Shown here: positions 24,893-34,260 of the stretch, piece by piece | Layout of the letters: the number at the start of each line of letters is the position of its first letter | How positions within the stretch are numbered: the stretch's first letter is position 1 | Position numbers and translations under genes: made by a program | Origin: Ideonella_A sp963843805 | GTDB taxonomy: Bacteria; Pseudomonadota; Gammaproteobacteria; Burkholderiales; Burkholderiaceae_C | Assembly: GCA_963843805.1 (NCBI GenBank) | Contig: CAWJLY010000009.1 | Location: 310,001 to 374,000, forward strand | Direction: 5' to 3' | Length of the DNA: 64,000 nucleotides | Notes under the pieces: model-generated | What the model was told of the DNA's origin: nothing | Databases searched by the model: none | Seen by the model: the letters and a program-made list of their open reading frames with translations, nothing else

Positions 24893-26798
24893 GGCGCCGC
24901 CGATCGCGCAGGTGCGGCCGGGCGACCGGCGGCGCATCGATCGGCGGGCCACGCCGCGCGGGCAGCGCGACGGCGAATCAAGGCTTGGCGGCTCGGCTGA
25001 CGACAGCGAGCAGTCGTGGTCGCAATTCGACGAGTCGCGTTTTGCGCCCGACTGGGGCAGCGGCGAAATGGCGGCTGCCGATTCGCAATTTCTGCAGCGC
25101 CGGGCGCGCGGGCTTGCGCAGCCACGGATGACCGCTTTTCAGCGAATCTACCGCGCCTTTCTCGGCGCGCGGGCGGCAATCGGGATCATCCTGATCGTGA
25201 TGCTGGGCTTGACCGGTCTGTATGGCATCTTGCCCAATGAGGTGACGATCACGGTCAGCATCGTCTATGCCGCGTGGGCACTGAGCATGTGGTTGCTGCC
25301 ACGTTTTGGCCACGTCGATTCGCCGAAGGCGCTGGCCCGGGTGCAGAACCCGCTGTGGCTGGCATCGATCGGCATCGACATCGTGTGTTTCATGCTCCTG
25401 CACATGATGTCGCCGGGCAGCGGCTTCAACTATGCGGCCTTGCTGGTACTGCCGGTCTTGATGGCCGGCGTGCTGACACCGCGGATGATGGCGCTGGCGA
25501 CCAGTGCGGGGGTCACCTTGCTGCTGCTGTTCCTGGCGTGGATCGATGTGTCCGGCGGTCAGGTTGCCAATCTGCTGACACAGGCCGGCCTCGCCGGCAG
25601 CGGATTGTTTGTCATTACCGTGTTGGCCGGTGAATTGGCCGGCCGCCTGGCTCGCGAAGAGATCGCAGCGCGCGGCAGCCTCGAGCTGGCGCGCCAGCAG
25701 GAGCAGTTGAACCGCCTGGTGATCGAGGAAATGCACGATGGTGTGTTGGTCGTCGACCGGCGTGCTCGCGTTCGTGCCGCCAATCCGGCTGCCCGTCGCC
25801 TGCTCGCAGTTCAGGGAATGAGCCGCCCGGCCCCGTTCGACCTGCAGGGTGTCGAGGCCTGGCAGGAACTGGTGGCCACGGTCGAACGCGCGTTTGTGGA
25901 GGCGTCCTGGCCCGACGAAGGGCGCGACGTCGTGCTGGCGTTCGACCCCAGCCTGAGCCGGACGGTCCGGGTGCGGATCCGCTTTGCCAGGCGCGGTGAG
26001 CTGCAATCGCTGGAAGATTACAGCGTGTTGCTGCTGGAAGATCTGCGCGCCATGCAGGCGCGGGTTCAGCAGGAAAAACTGGCCGCGATGGGCCGGGTCT
26101 CGGCCGGCATCGCGCACGAGATCCGCAATCCGCTGGCGGCCATTTCACAGGCCAACGCCTTGCTCGACGAGGATGCCACGACGCCGGCGCAGCGCCAGTT
26201 GACGATGATGATCGGCGAGAACGTCGAGCGGCTGAAACGGATCGTCGACGATGTGATGGAGGTGGCACCCGGCCGTGCTCACGTGGCGGGCGTCGTCGAC
26301 GTCACTGCCCTGGCCGGTGCGATCTGCCGGGAGTGGGCACTTGCTGCAGACTTGAAGGCCAGTCCGCCGAAGGCCTTGCAAGTCGATCTGCCAACCGAAC
26401 CGCTGGGCGTCGTCTTCGACCCCGAACATCTGCGCCGTGTTGTTGTGAACCTGCTCGATAACGCCTTGCGCCATGCCAGCGGCGCGCCCGGGTCGGTGGT
26501 GTTGCGACTGGTCGCGCCGGACGGTCATCGTGCCATCCTCAGCGTTGCCAGCGACGGCGAACCGATTGCCCCGGATGTCGAGCGCTACCTGTTCGAGCCC
26601 TTCTTTTCGACGCGCAGCCGCGGCACCGGTCTGGGTCTGTATATCTGTCGCGAACTGTGCGAGCGTTATGGGGCGGTGATCGAATACCGTGCGCGGCCCG
26701 CCAGCGAGTCGAACCGCAACGATTTTTCGGTGATGATGCGGCGCGCCGCGTTGGCCGAGGGTTCGGCCGATATCGATCAACTCGCGCTGGCGCGATGA
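24879..26798 (+). CDS. pilS: Membrane sensor histidine kinase (PilS-like)
   Basis: 639 residues from ATG 24879. A disordered basic N-terminus of about 90 residues is followed by about six hydrophobic helices (residues 97-255), a PAS-like segment (residues 280-410) and a histidine kinase core with the H-box AHEIRNPLAAI (His413), N-box NLLDNALRHASG and G-box RGTGLGLYICRELCERYG. It would phosphorylate the response regulator encoded next. This pair is named PilS/PilR because in Pseudomonas it turns on pilin transcription; no pilin gene is in the window, so the symbol is by homology and gene order. Confidence 0.85.
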   Translation: MASTEAPPIAQVRPGDRRRIDRRATPRGQRDGESRLGGSADDSEQSWSQFDESRFAPDWGSGEMAAADSQFLQRRARGLAQPRMTAFQRIYRAFLGARAAIGIILIVMLGLTGLYGILPNEVTITVSIVYAAWALSMWLLPRFGHVDSPKALARVQNPLWLASIGIDIVCFMLLHMMSPGSGFNYAALLVLPVLMAGVLTPRMMALATSAGVTLLLLFLAWIDVSGGQVANLLTQAGLAGSGLFVITVLAGELAGRLAREEIAARGSLELARQQEQLNRLVIEEMHDGVLVVDRRARVRAANPAARRLLAVQGMSRPAPFDLQGVEAWQELVATVERAFVEASWPDEGRDVVLAFDPSLSRTVRVRIRFARRGELQSLEDYSVLLLEDLRAMQARVQQEKLAAMGRVSAGIAHEIRNPLAAISQANALLDEDATTPAQRQLTMMIGENVERLKRIVDDVMEVAPGRAHVAGVVDVTALAGAICREWALAADLKASPPKALQVDLPTEPLGVVFDPEHLRRVVVNLLDNALRHASGAPGSVVLRLVAPDGHRAILSVASDGEPIAPDVERYLFEPFFSTRSRGTGLGLYICRELCERYGAVIEYRARPASESNRNDFSVMMRRAALAEGSADIDQLALAR

Positions 26799-26838
26799 TG
26801 GACGCCGGATACGCAGCGCCGTTTTCGAGGATGAGCCC

Positions 26839-28422
26839 TTGACTGACCAGACACGGTCGCGGTCGAACCCGTCTGCCGGCTACCGCTTGCTGGTCGTCGA
26901 CGACGAACCCGATTTGCGCACGCTGTACGAATTGACCCTCGTTCGCGAGGGCTACGAGATCGACACCGCGGGTACCGTGCAGGCTGCGCTGGCGCACCTG
27001 GGCGAACAAACCTACAGCGCCGTCATCACCGACATGCGCTTGCCCGACGGAACCGGCCTGGACATCCTGCGCTTCCTGGAGGAATCGGGGCGCGCTGAAA
27101 AGGCGCTGGTCATCACCGCCTATGGCTCGGCCGAAAATGCGGTGGAGGCGCTGAAGGCCGGTGCCTACGACTACCTGACCAAACCGGTCGACCTCAAGCA
27201 GTTTCGTCTTGCCGTGGCATCTGCGTTGGGGCGGCCGCTGCCGGCAGGCAGCTCGGCTGCAAGCAACCCGGCGAACACCATCATCAGTTCCGCGACCGGC
27301 GCGGCACCGCCGGTGGTGGCGCCGCGGCCGGCACGTGTCGTCGCCGCAGCGAGCAACAAGAGTGCAATGGGCCGCATGGCCGGATCGTCGGCGGCGATGC
27401 AGGAGGTCAGGGCGCTGGTGCACAAGATGGCGCGCAGCATGGCGCCGGTGCTTGTCAACGGCGAATCCGGAACCGGCAAGGAACTGGTGGCGCGGGCCAT
27501 CCACGAGGTCAGCGCCCGCAATGGCCAGCCATTCATCGCGGTGAACTGCGGCGCCATTCCCGAACAACTGCTCGAGGCGGAGTTTTTCGGATATCGCAAA
27601 GGCTCTTTCACCGGGGCCGCTGAAGACCGTGCCGGGTTCTTCCAGGCGGCCAGCGGCGGTACCTTGTTTCTCGACGAGATCGGCGATCTGCCGCTGGCGA
27701 TGCAGAGCAAGCTGTTGCGTGCGGTCCAGGAGCGTGCGGTGCGGCCGGTTGGTGCGGTGGCCGAGCAGCAAGTCGATGTTCGCCTGCTCAGCGCCACCCA
27801 CAAGGATCTGGCTGCCGAAGTGCAGGCCGGACGGTTTCGTCAGGATCTGTTCTATCGGCTCAACGTGATCCAGATCCGCGTGCCCCCATTGCGCGAGCGC
27901 ATCGGCGATCTGGCCGAGATTGCCAGTTCGGTGCTGCAACGCATCACCCTCGAAGCCGGGGTCGACCCTGCGCCGCGGCTGACCCCAGGGGCGATCGCCA
28001 AGCTCAACGCCTACGGGTTTCCCGGCAATGTGCGAGAGCTCGAAAATCTGCTGCACCGGGTGGTTGCCCTGTGCGACGGTGAAGCGATCGATGCAGGCGA
28101 TCTCGGTTTGCCCGGCGATGACTCGGGCGAATCAACCGCATCGGCCGAAGACCTGGCCCCGTCGTTGCCGGGTGACGCTGCACCGACCGGTCCGTTGGCC
28201 GCAGCGCCTCTGCCGGACAATCTCGAGGCCTACCTTGATGGAATCGAGCGTGACATCTTGTCGAGGGCCCTCGAGCGCCATCGCTTCAACCGCACCGCGG
28301 CGGGTAGCAGCCTCGGGCTCTCCTTGCGGCAGATTCGCTACCGGATGGCCCGATTGAACATCGTCATCGGCACCGAGGCCAGCGGCGAGCCGCCGTTGCT
28401 GGACGGTGCTGGCAATGAATGA
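26839..28422 (+). CDS. pilR: Sigma-54-dependent response regulator (PilR-like)
   Basis: 527 residues from a TTG at 26839; the ATGs nearby are out of frame. An N-terminal receiver domain has phospho-acceptor Asp65 (VITDMRLPDG). A linker leads to the AAA+ domain: Walker A GESGTGKE near residue 208, the sigma-54 contact loop KGSFTGA near residue 255 (Ser for the common Ala), and Walker B LFLDEIGDLP. The C-terminus has a Fis-type helix-turn-helix (RTAAGSSLGLSLRQIRYRM). It activates RNA polymerase with sigma-54 after phosphorylation by the upstream kinase. Confidence 0.9.
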   Translation: MTDQTRSRSNPSAGYRLLVVDDEPDLRTLYELTLVREGYEIDTAGTVQAALAHLGEQTYSAVITDMRLPDGTGLDILRFLEESGRAEKALVITAYGSAENAVEALKAGAYDYLTKPVDLKQFRLAVASALGRPLPAGSSAASNPANTIISSATGAAPPVVAPRPARVVAAASNKSAMGRMAGSSAAMQEVRALVHKMARSMAPVLVNGESGTGKELVARAIHEVSARNGQPFIAVNCGAIPEQLLEAEFFGYRKGSFTGAAEDRAGFFQAASGGTLFLDEIGDLPLAMQSKLLRAVQERAVRPVGAVAEQQVDVRLLSATHKDLAAEVQAGRFRQDLFYRLNVIQIRVPPLRERIGDLAEIASSVLQRITLEAGVDPAPRLTPGAIAKLNAYGFPGNVRELENLLHRVVALCDGEAIDAGDLGLPGDDSGESTASAEDLAPSLPGDAAPTGPLAAAPLPDNLEAYLDGIERDILSRALERHRFNRTAAGSSLGLSLRQIRYRMARLNIVIGTEASGEPPLLDGAGNE

Positions 28423-28437
28423 TCGGGCAGGCGCTTG

Positions 28438-29094
28438 ATGCGCAGAGCAAGCTGGAACGCAGGCTGGTATTTGAAAGCACAGGCGCGGCCTTCGCCCAAC
28501 CAGGGCGCCCGCCCGCATGGCGTCGCGCCCTGGCTGGTGGTGTTGCACTCGATCAGTTTGCCGCCGGGCGTCTACGGCGGCGATGCAATCGAGCGCTTGT
28601 TTACCAACCGTCTCGCTGTCAATGAACATCCTTATGTGGCGGCGCTGGCGGGCGTCGAGGTGTCAGCCCATTTTGTGATTCGCCGCGATGGGCGGCTGCA
28701 GCAATATGTTGACTGTGATCGCCGCGCGTGGCATGCCGGGCGGTCGCGCTGGCGTGGCATCGACAACTGCAACGACTATTCGATCGGCATCGAGCTCGAA
28801 GGACTGGAGGGTGAGCCGTTTGCAGCTTGCCAATATCCCGCGGTCGTATCGCTGCTGCGGACACTTGTCGGTCGATACCCGTTGCGCGAAATCGTCGGCC
28901 ATGAGCATATCGCGGCTGGCCGCAAGGGCGATCCGGGCAGCGGTTTCGACTGGACTTTGCTGGCGCGTCGCCTCGGCTGGCCGCGCAGCCGTTTCGCGCC
29001 GTGGATCGTCGCCCGGACAGACTGGGACTTTCCCGCAGATGGCGCCAGCGAACCCGCGGCTCGCAGCGAGAAGAAGCCTGATTCGCCAGCTTGA
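28438..29094 (+). CDS. ampD: 1,6-anhydro-N-acetylmuramyl-L-alanine amidase AmpD
   Basis: 218 residues from ATG 28438 (a TTG directly precedes it). The N-acetylmuramoyl-L-alanine amidase fold is clear: LVVLHSISLPPGVYGG (zinc His), VSAHFVIRRDG, WHAGRSRWRGIDNCNDYSIG, then IVGHEHIAAGRKGDPGSGFDW with the late His and the KGDPG motif. AmpD cleaves the peptide from recycled cell-wall fragments in the cytoplasm, and so also controls beta-lactamase induction. It has no signal peptide, as expected. The 45-residue C-terminal tail is unconserved. Confidence 0.93.
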   Translation: MRRASWNAGWYLKAQARPSPNQGARPHGVAPWLVVLHSISLPPGVYGGDAIERLFTNRLAVNEHPYVAALAGVEVSAHFVIRRDGRLQQYVDCDRRAWHAGRSRWRGIDNCNDYSIGIELEGLEGEPFAACQYPAVVSLLRTLVGRYPLREIVGHEHIAAGRKGDPGSGFDWTLLARRLGWPRSRFAPWIVARTDWDFPADGASEPAARSEKKPDSPA

Positions 29095-29627
29095 CCCGGC
29101 CCTCGCGAACGCCCGACGGTGCACGCTTTCAGCGGTTTTTCGGCGGCAGAGCCAGTATTCATCGGCATCCGTCGCCGACATTCCAGACATGGCTTGAAAA
29201 GAGGCGACGAGCACTGCAGGACGGGTCTGAAAAAAGCGGTCAGAAATGGTCGAATCACGTTGTTGAAACTTGCCGGGCACGCTAGCGGTAGTGCTTGTCG
29301 CTCGCGCGGACCCTAGATATAGTGTCTCCGTGGTATCCTCGATTTATCCGAAACCAGCCAACGACCGCACGGTCGGGCCCGTGTCGACGCCCTCGCGCGC
29401 GGCGCACCGAATGCCCTGCCGTGTGCTGCCGAAAGCCGCCGCCAACCTGCAGATGCAGCCCGGTGTGTTTGCAAAGACCACTTCACCATCACGCTCGGCA
29501 TTCGTCGCGACATTGCGACTGACCGTGCCGAAGGGGAATCGGCGGCTTGTCGTTGCCGAGCCAGTTGATGCCTGGCATTTTCGGATCCACGAACCCATCT
29601 CGAATCTCTGATCACAGGCCATCCGAC
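29095..29627. other. 533-bp intergenic region before nrdA
   Basis: No gene is supported here. The middle holds the nrdA promoter with its NrdR-like boxes at 29279-29325. The 300 bp after them are the probable transcribed leader of nrdA. I looked for a cobalamin or other known riboswitch in it and saw none. A short open frame (29270-29611) lacks homology and a good start, and I leave it out. Confidence 0.5.
29279..29325 (+). promoter_or_regulatory. nrdA promoter with tandem NrdR-like boxes
   Basis: NrdR binds pairs of 16-bp boxes of consensus ACACWATATATWGTGT. The box at 29310-29325 (ACCCTAGATATAGTGT) matches well, 14 of 16 positions. A weaker one lies at 29279-29294, keeping CTA and TAGTG. 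Their centres are 31 bp apart, three helical turns, the usual NrdR spacing. A sigma-70 promoter overlaps them: TTGTCG (29295-29300), 17-bp spacer, TATAGT (29318-29323). This predicts repression of nrdAB when NrdR has bound dATP. The nrdR gene is not in the window. Confidence 0.72.
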
Positions 29628-32534
29628 ATGCAAATCAGCACCCCGACCGCCGGCGCGAAGACGCAGCCCCTCAGCCGCACAGGCACCTCACCGAACAGCT
29701 CGGCCGCTTCGGCCTACCAGGGCTACCAGATCATCCGACGCAATGGCGCCGTGGTGTCGTTCGAGCCGCACAAGATTGCGGTGGCACTGATGAAGGCTTT
29801 CCTGGCGGTTCACGGTACTCAAGGTGCGGCGTCGGCCAGCGTGCGCGAAACGGTTGACGGCCTGACCGAATCGGTGGTGCGCGCGTTGCTGCGCTCGCGC
29901 CCGGGCGGCGGCACTTTCCATATCGAAGACGTGCAGGATCATGTCGAGCTCGGCTTGATGCGAGGTGGTCACCATGAAGTGGCGCGCGCCTACGTGTTGT
30001 ACCGTGAGAGGCGCACGCAGGAGCGCGCCCGGCAGGGCCAGGAGGCTGCTGCGGCCGAGCCGGTTTTGCATGTGACCGATCGCGGCCAGCGCATGCCGCT
30101 CGACTGGGCGCGGCTGCAGACCCTGGTGGCTTCGGCCTGCGAAGATCTGGGTGCCGATGTGAAGCCCGACCCGATCCTGCAGGAAACCAAGCGCAATCTG
30201 TACGACGGCGTGCCGATCGACGAGGTGCACAAGGCGGCGATCCTCGCCGCGCGCACCTTGATCGAGAAGGACCCCGGCTACAACCGGGCCACCGCGCGGC
30301 TGTTGTTGCACACCATCCGCAAGGAAATTCTCGGCGACGAGGCGCTGCAGTCCGAAATGGTGACGCGTTACGCCGAGTATTTTCCCGGCTTCATCAAGAA
30401 GGGCGTGCAGGCCGAATTGCTCGACGAGAAGCTGCTGCAGTTCGATCTGGCCCGACTGGGCGCCGCACTGAAGCCGCAACGCGACATGCAGTTCGACTAT
30501 CTGGGCCTGCAGACGCTGTACGACCGCTACTTCTTGCACATCTCCGAAGCTCGCATCGAATTGCCGCAGGCCTTCTATATGCGGGTGGCAATGGGCCTGT
30601 CGTTGAACGAGATCGACCGCGAGGCCCGCGCGATCGAGTTCTACGAAGTACTGTCGAGCTTCGATTTCATGAGCAGCACACCCACGCTGTTCAATTCGGG
30701 CACCCGCCGCTCGCAGCTGTCGAGCTGTTATCTGACCACCGTCAGCGACGACCTCGACGGCATCTATGAAGCCTTGAAAGAGAACGCGCTGCTCAGCAAG
30801 TTTGCCGGCGGCCTGGGCAACGACTGGACCAACGTTCGCGCGCTCGGCTCGCACATCAAGGGCACCAACGGCAAGAGCCAGGGCGTGGTGCCGTTTCTGA
30901 AAGTCGTCAACGACACCGCGGTTGCGGTCAACCAGGGCGGCAAACGCAAGGGGGCGGTCTGCGCCTACCTGGAAACCTGGCACCTCGACATCGAGGAGTT
31001 TCTCGAGCTGCGCAAGAACACCGGCGACGATCGGCGCCGGACCCACGACATGAACACCGCCAACTGGATCCCCGACCTGTTCATGCAGCGGGTCATCGAA
31101 GGCGGCAACTGGACCCTGTTCTCGCCGAGCAACTGCCCCGACCTGCACGACAAGTTCGGCACGTCGTTTGCCGAGGCCTATGCGGGCTACGAAGCAAAGG
31201 CCGCACGCGGCGAGATCAAGTTGTTCAAGACGCTGCCGGCTCGCGACCTGTGGCGCAAGATGCTGTCGATGCTGTTCGAGACCGGTCATCCGTGGATCAC
31301 CTTCAAGGATGCCTGCAACGTGCGCTCGCCACAGCAGCATGTCGGCGTTGTCCACTCGAGCAACCTGTGCACCGAGATCACCCTCAATACCAGCGAGAGC
31401 GAAATTGCGGTCTGCAACCTCGGGTCGGTCAATCTGGTCCATCACATCGAGCAGGTCGACGGCGTCAAGCAGATCGATCATGCCAAGTTGAAGCGCACCG
31501 TGGCCACCGCGATGCGCATGCTCGACAACGTGATCGACATCAACTATTACGCAGTCAAGAAGGCACGCGACTCCAACCTTCGCCACCGGCCGGTCGGTCT
31601 CGGCATCATGGGTTTCCAGGATGCCCTGTATGAGCTCCGTGTGCCGTATGCGTCCGACGCAGCGGTGGCATTTGCCGACCGCTCGATGGAAGCCGTCTGC
31701 TACCACGCCTACTGGGCATCGACCGAACTGGCCGCCGAGCGTGGGCGCTATTCGAGTTATCGCGGCTCGTTGTGGGATCGCGGCATCCTGCCGATCGATT
31801 CGCTCGATCTGCTGAGCGAATCGCGCGGCGGGCATGTCGAGGTCGACCGCAGCAGCACGCTCGACTGGGACGCCCTGCGCCAGCGGATTGCCGCACACGG
31901 CATGCGCAACAGCAACTGCGTGGCGATCGCACCGACCGCGACGATTTCCAACATCGTGGGCGTCAGCGCATCGATCGAACCCTCGTTCGGCAACCTGTCC
32001 GTCAAGTCCAACCTGTCAGGGGAATTCACGCTGCTCAACGAGTATCTGGTTCGCGACCTGAAGGCGCTGGGCCTGTGGGACGACGTGATGGTGATGGACC
32101 TGAAACACTTCGATGGCTCGTTGCGTCGCATCGATCGGGTACCCGAAGATCTGAAGGATCTGTACGCCACCGCGTTCGAGATCGAGACGCAATGGCTGGT
32201 CGAGGCCGCAGCGCGGCGCCAGAAGTGGATCGACCAGGCGCAGTCGCTCAACATCTACATGGCCGGCGCCTCGGGCAAGAAGCTCGACGAAACCTACAAG
32301 CTGGCTTGGCTGCGTGGCCTGAAGACCACCTATTACCTGCGCACGGTCGGTGCCACTCACGCTGAAAAATCGACCGTCAAGAGCGGTCGGATGAATTCCG
32401 TTGCAAGTGGTTCGGCGGGTTCGTCAGAGAGCTCGGCAAACTCCGCCGAGGCAGATCAGATCGCGACCGACGATGTGGCCACCGACATGAAATTCTGTGC
32501 CATCGACGATCCGGATTGCGAAGCCTGTCAATGA
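29628..32534 (+). CDS. nrdA: Ribonucleoside-diphosphate reductase, alpha subunit
   Basis: 968 residues from ATG 29628. It has an N-terminal ATP-cone (IIRRNGAVVSFEPHKIAVAL), the catalytic barrel with the SQLSSCYL cysteine, the NWTLFSPSNCPDLHD and SSNLCTEI active-site motifs with Cys, Asn and Glu, and the C-terminal cysteine pair DPDCEACQ for reduction by thioredoxin. The long form with an extended N-terminus is the betaproteobacterial class I type. With NrdB it makes deoxyribonucleotides in the cytoplasm. The gene lies behind the NrdR-type promoter and is followed by nrdB 209 bp later. Confidence 0.97.
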   Translation: MQISTPTAGAKTQPLSRTGTSPNSSAASAYQGYQIIRRNGAVVSFEPHKIAVALMKAFLAVHGTQGAASASVRETVDGLTESVVRALLRSRPGGGTFHIEDVQDHVELGLMRGGHHEVARAYVLYRERRTQERARQGQEAAAAEPVLHVTDRGQRMPLDWARLQTLVASACEDLGADVKPDPILQETKRNLYDGVPIDEVHKAAILAARTLIEKDPGYNRATARLLLHTIRKEILGDEALQSEMVTRYAEYFPGFIKKGVQAELLDEKLLQFDLARLGAALKPQRDMQFDYLGLQTLYDRYFLHISEARIELPQAFYMRVAMGLSLNEIDREARAIEFYEVLSSFDFMSSTPTLFNSGTRRSQLSSCYLTTVSDDLDGIYEALKENALLSKFAGGLGNDWTNVRALGSHIKGTNGKSQGVVPFLKVVNDTAVAVNQGGKRKGAVCAYLETWHLDIEEFLELRKNTGDDRRRTHDMNTANWIPDLFMQRVIEGGNWTLFSPSNCPDLHDKFGTSFAEAYAGYEAKAARGEIKLFKTLPARDLWRKMLSMLFETGHPWITFKDACNVRSPQQHVGVVHSSNLCTEITLNTSESEIAVCNLGSVNLVHHIEQVDGVKQIDHAKLKRTVATAMRMLDNVIDINYYAVKKARDSNLRHRPVGLGIMGFQDALYELRVPYASDAAVAFADRSMEAVCYHAYWASTELAAERGRYSSYRGSLWDRGILPIDSLDLLSESRGGHVEVDRSSTLDWDALRQRIAAHGMRNSNCVAIAPTATISNIVGVSASIEPSFGNLSVKSNLSGEFTLLNEYLVRDLKALGLWDDVMVMDLKHFDGSLRRIDRVPEDLKDLYATAFEIETQWLVEAAARRQKWIDQAQSLNIYMAGASGKKLDETYKLAWLRGLKTTYYLRTVGATHAEKSTVKSGRMNSVASGSAGSSESSANSAEADQIATDDVATDMKFCAIDDPDCEACQ

Positions 32535-32563
32535 GTCATCGGTGGCATCGTTGTCGATCACAT

Positions 32564-32580
32564 GCCGCATCTGATGCGGC
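32564..32580 (+). other. Stem-loop between nrdA and nrdB
   Basis: GCCGCAT (32564-32570) and ATGCGGC (32574-32580) form a perfect seven-bp stem with a three-base loop. There is no U-run, so it is not a terminator. In an nrdA-nrdB transcript it could protect or process the mRNA and set the ratio of the two subunits. Function is inference. Confidence 0.4.
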
Positions 32581-32743
32581 TGCAAACCGATCGGGCGAAG
32601 CTGGTTGTTCACATCGATCAACACGGCGCCACATCTCGATGCAATTGAACAACATCGATAGGTCATGAGCACCCGCCAATGTCAATATTTGCTTGGTGTT
32701 TGAATGCAACACTCCGATAATTAAAAGACTTAGGAAAGACACC

Positions 32744-34063
32744 ATGTTGGTCTGGGAAGAAGAAACAAACCCCTCGACATCTCATACACCGAGCCCCGCG
32801 CACAAGCTGTCGTCAACGACCCCTGCCCGCGGGACGCTCTCTTCTCCGTCTTCATCCTTGCCCTCACGTTCGAACGCCGTGTCGAAAGGCACATCGACAG
32901 ATCAGTCGGGCCGCTTCATCGCATCGTCCTCTGGTGCGTCATCTGGTGCGTCATCGGTTGCGTCATCATCAGCCGCGCCAGCAGCGTCAGCGGTGTCAAT
33001 GAAGACGCTCGCAGCCAACGATGCCGCTGTGTCGGTCAAAGCTGGCGGCCGGGTCAAGGCGTCCGACAAGCGCATCATCAACGGCCGTACCGATGTCAAC
33101 CAGTTGGTGCCATTCAAATACAAGTGGGCCTGGGAAAAATACCTTGCCACTTGCTCCAACCACTGGATGCCGCAAGAGATCAACATGTCGCGCGACATCG
33201 CGACCTGGAAAGATCCCAACGGTCTGAGCGACGACGAGCGCCGCATCATCAAGCGCAACCTCGGCTTCTTCGTCACTGCCGATTCGCTGGCTGCCAATAA
33301 CATCGTGCTGGGCACTTACCGGCACATCACGGCACCCGAGTGCCGGCAGTTCCTGTTGCGCCAGGCCTTCGAAGAGGCGATCCATACCCACGCCTACCAA
33401 TACATCGTCGAGTCGCTCGGCCTCGACGAGAGCGAAATCTTCAACGCCTATAACGAAGTCAAATCGATCCGCGACAAGGATGAATTCCTGATCCCGTTCA
33501 TCGAGGCGATCATGGATCCGAACTTCCACACCGGCACAACGGAAGACGATCGCACGCTGTTGAAGAGTCTGATCGTCTTCGCATGCCTGATGGAAGGCCT
33601 GTTCTTCTACGTCGGCTTTACGCAGATCCTGGCGCTCGGTCGCCAGAACAAGATGACCGGCGCTGCCGAGCAGTATCAGTACATCCTGCGTGACGAATCG
33701 ATGCATTGCAATTTCGGCATCGACCTGATCAACCAGATCAAGCTCGAGAACCCGCAGCTCTGGAATGCCGAGTTCAAGGCCGAGATCAAGCTGCTTTTCC
33801 AGAAGGCGGTCGAGCTCGAATACCGCTACGCCGAAGACACGATGCCGCGCGGTGTGCTGGGCATGAACGCATCGATGTTCAAAGGTTATCTGCGCTACAT
33901 CGCCAACCGGCGCGCGACACAGATCGGTCTCGAAGAACTGTTCCCGAACGAAGAAAACCCGTTCCCGTGGATGAGCGAAATGATCGACCTGAAGAAGGAA
34001 CGCAACTTTTTCGAGACTCGTGTCATCGAATATCAATCCGGCGGTGCTTTGTCGTGGGATTGA
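32744..34063 (+). CDS. nrdB: Ribonucleoside-diphosphate reductase, beta subunit
   Basis: 439 residues from ATG 32744, with AGGAAAG before it. The first 100 residues are a low-complexity Ser/Ala/Thr-rich tail; the conserved part starts at INGRTDVNQLVPFKYKWAWE. The iron ligands are in QAFEEAIHTHAYQY and RDESMHCNFG, among other conserved blocks. It holds the di-iron tyrosyl radical that starts the NrdA reaction. Beta subunits in Burkholderiales often have such extensions, though this one is serine-rich with an SSGASSGASS-type repeat. Confidence 0.96.
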   Translation: MLVWEEETNPSTSHTPSPAHKLSSTTPARGTLSSPSSSLPSRSNAVSKGTSTDQSGRFIASSSGASSGASSVASSSAAPAASAVSMKTLAANDAAVSVKAGGRVKASDKRIINGRTDVNQLVPFKYKWAWEKYLATCSNHWMPQEINMSRDIATWKDPNGLSDDERRIIKRNLGFFVTADSLAANNIVLGTYRHITAPECRQFLLRQAFEEAIHTHAYQYIVESLGLDESEIFNAYNEVKSIRDKDEFLIPFIEAIMDPNFHTGTTEDDRTLLKSLIVFACLMEGLFFYVGFTQILALGRQNKMTGAAEQYQYILRDESMHCNFGIDLINQIKLENPQLWNAEFKAEIKLLFQKAVELEYRYAEDTMPRGVLGMNASMFKGYLRYIANRRATQIGLEELFPNEENPFPWMSEMIDLKKERNFFETRVIEYQSGGALSWD

Positions 34064-34217
34064 GCGTGTGAGCGAACCAGCACCAGACATGGTCGTTCAA
34101 AACAGATCAAGAAGATTTTCACCGCGCGATGCAGCGACACAGAAGCGCTGCGGGCGAGGTGTCTCAGATTCACCGCACCAGACGCACCCTTCGGGGCAAA
34201 GCGCTGGGTGGTGAATG

Positions 34218-34260
34218 ACTGTCGGGCATCGGCTTTCTGCTGGCACCCGACAGTGTTTTT
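34218..34260 (+). terminator. Terminator-like hairpin after nrdB, in the leader of the histone-like gene
   Basis: The arms ACTGTCGGG (34218-34226) and CCCGACAGT (34246-34254) pair over nine bases with a 19-base loop, followed by GTTTTTT. It looks like the nrdB terminator. Only about 24 bp separate the T-run from the ATG of the histone-like gene, so that gene must be transcribed through it, or from a promoter inside it. It may be an attenuator. Confidence 0.7.

Noticed and set aside
29270..29611. 113-residue open frame upstream of nrdA
   Set aside because: No homology, and it overlaps the NrdR-like promoter at its start. Regarded as leader sequence.
29326..29627. Cobalamin riboswitch before nrdA
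   Set aside because: I looked for the B12 box and paired arms and did not find them. The enzyme is the iron-dependent class I type in any case.
29688..31898. 736-residue open frame antisense to nrdA
   Set aside because: High-GC coding sequence often leaves the opposite strand open. The product has no motif, and nrdA is certain.
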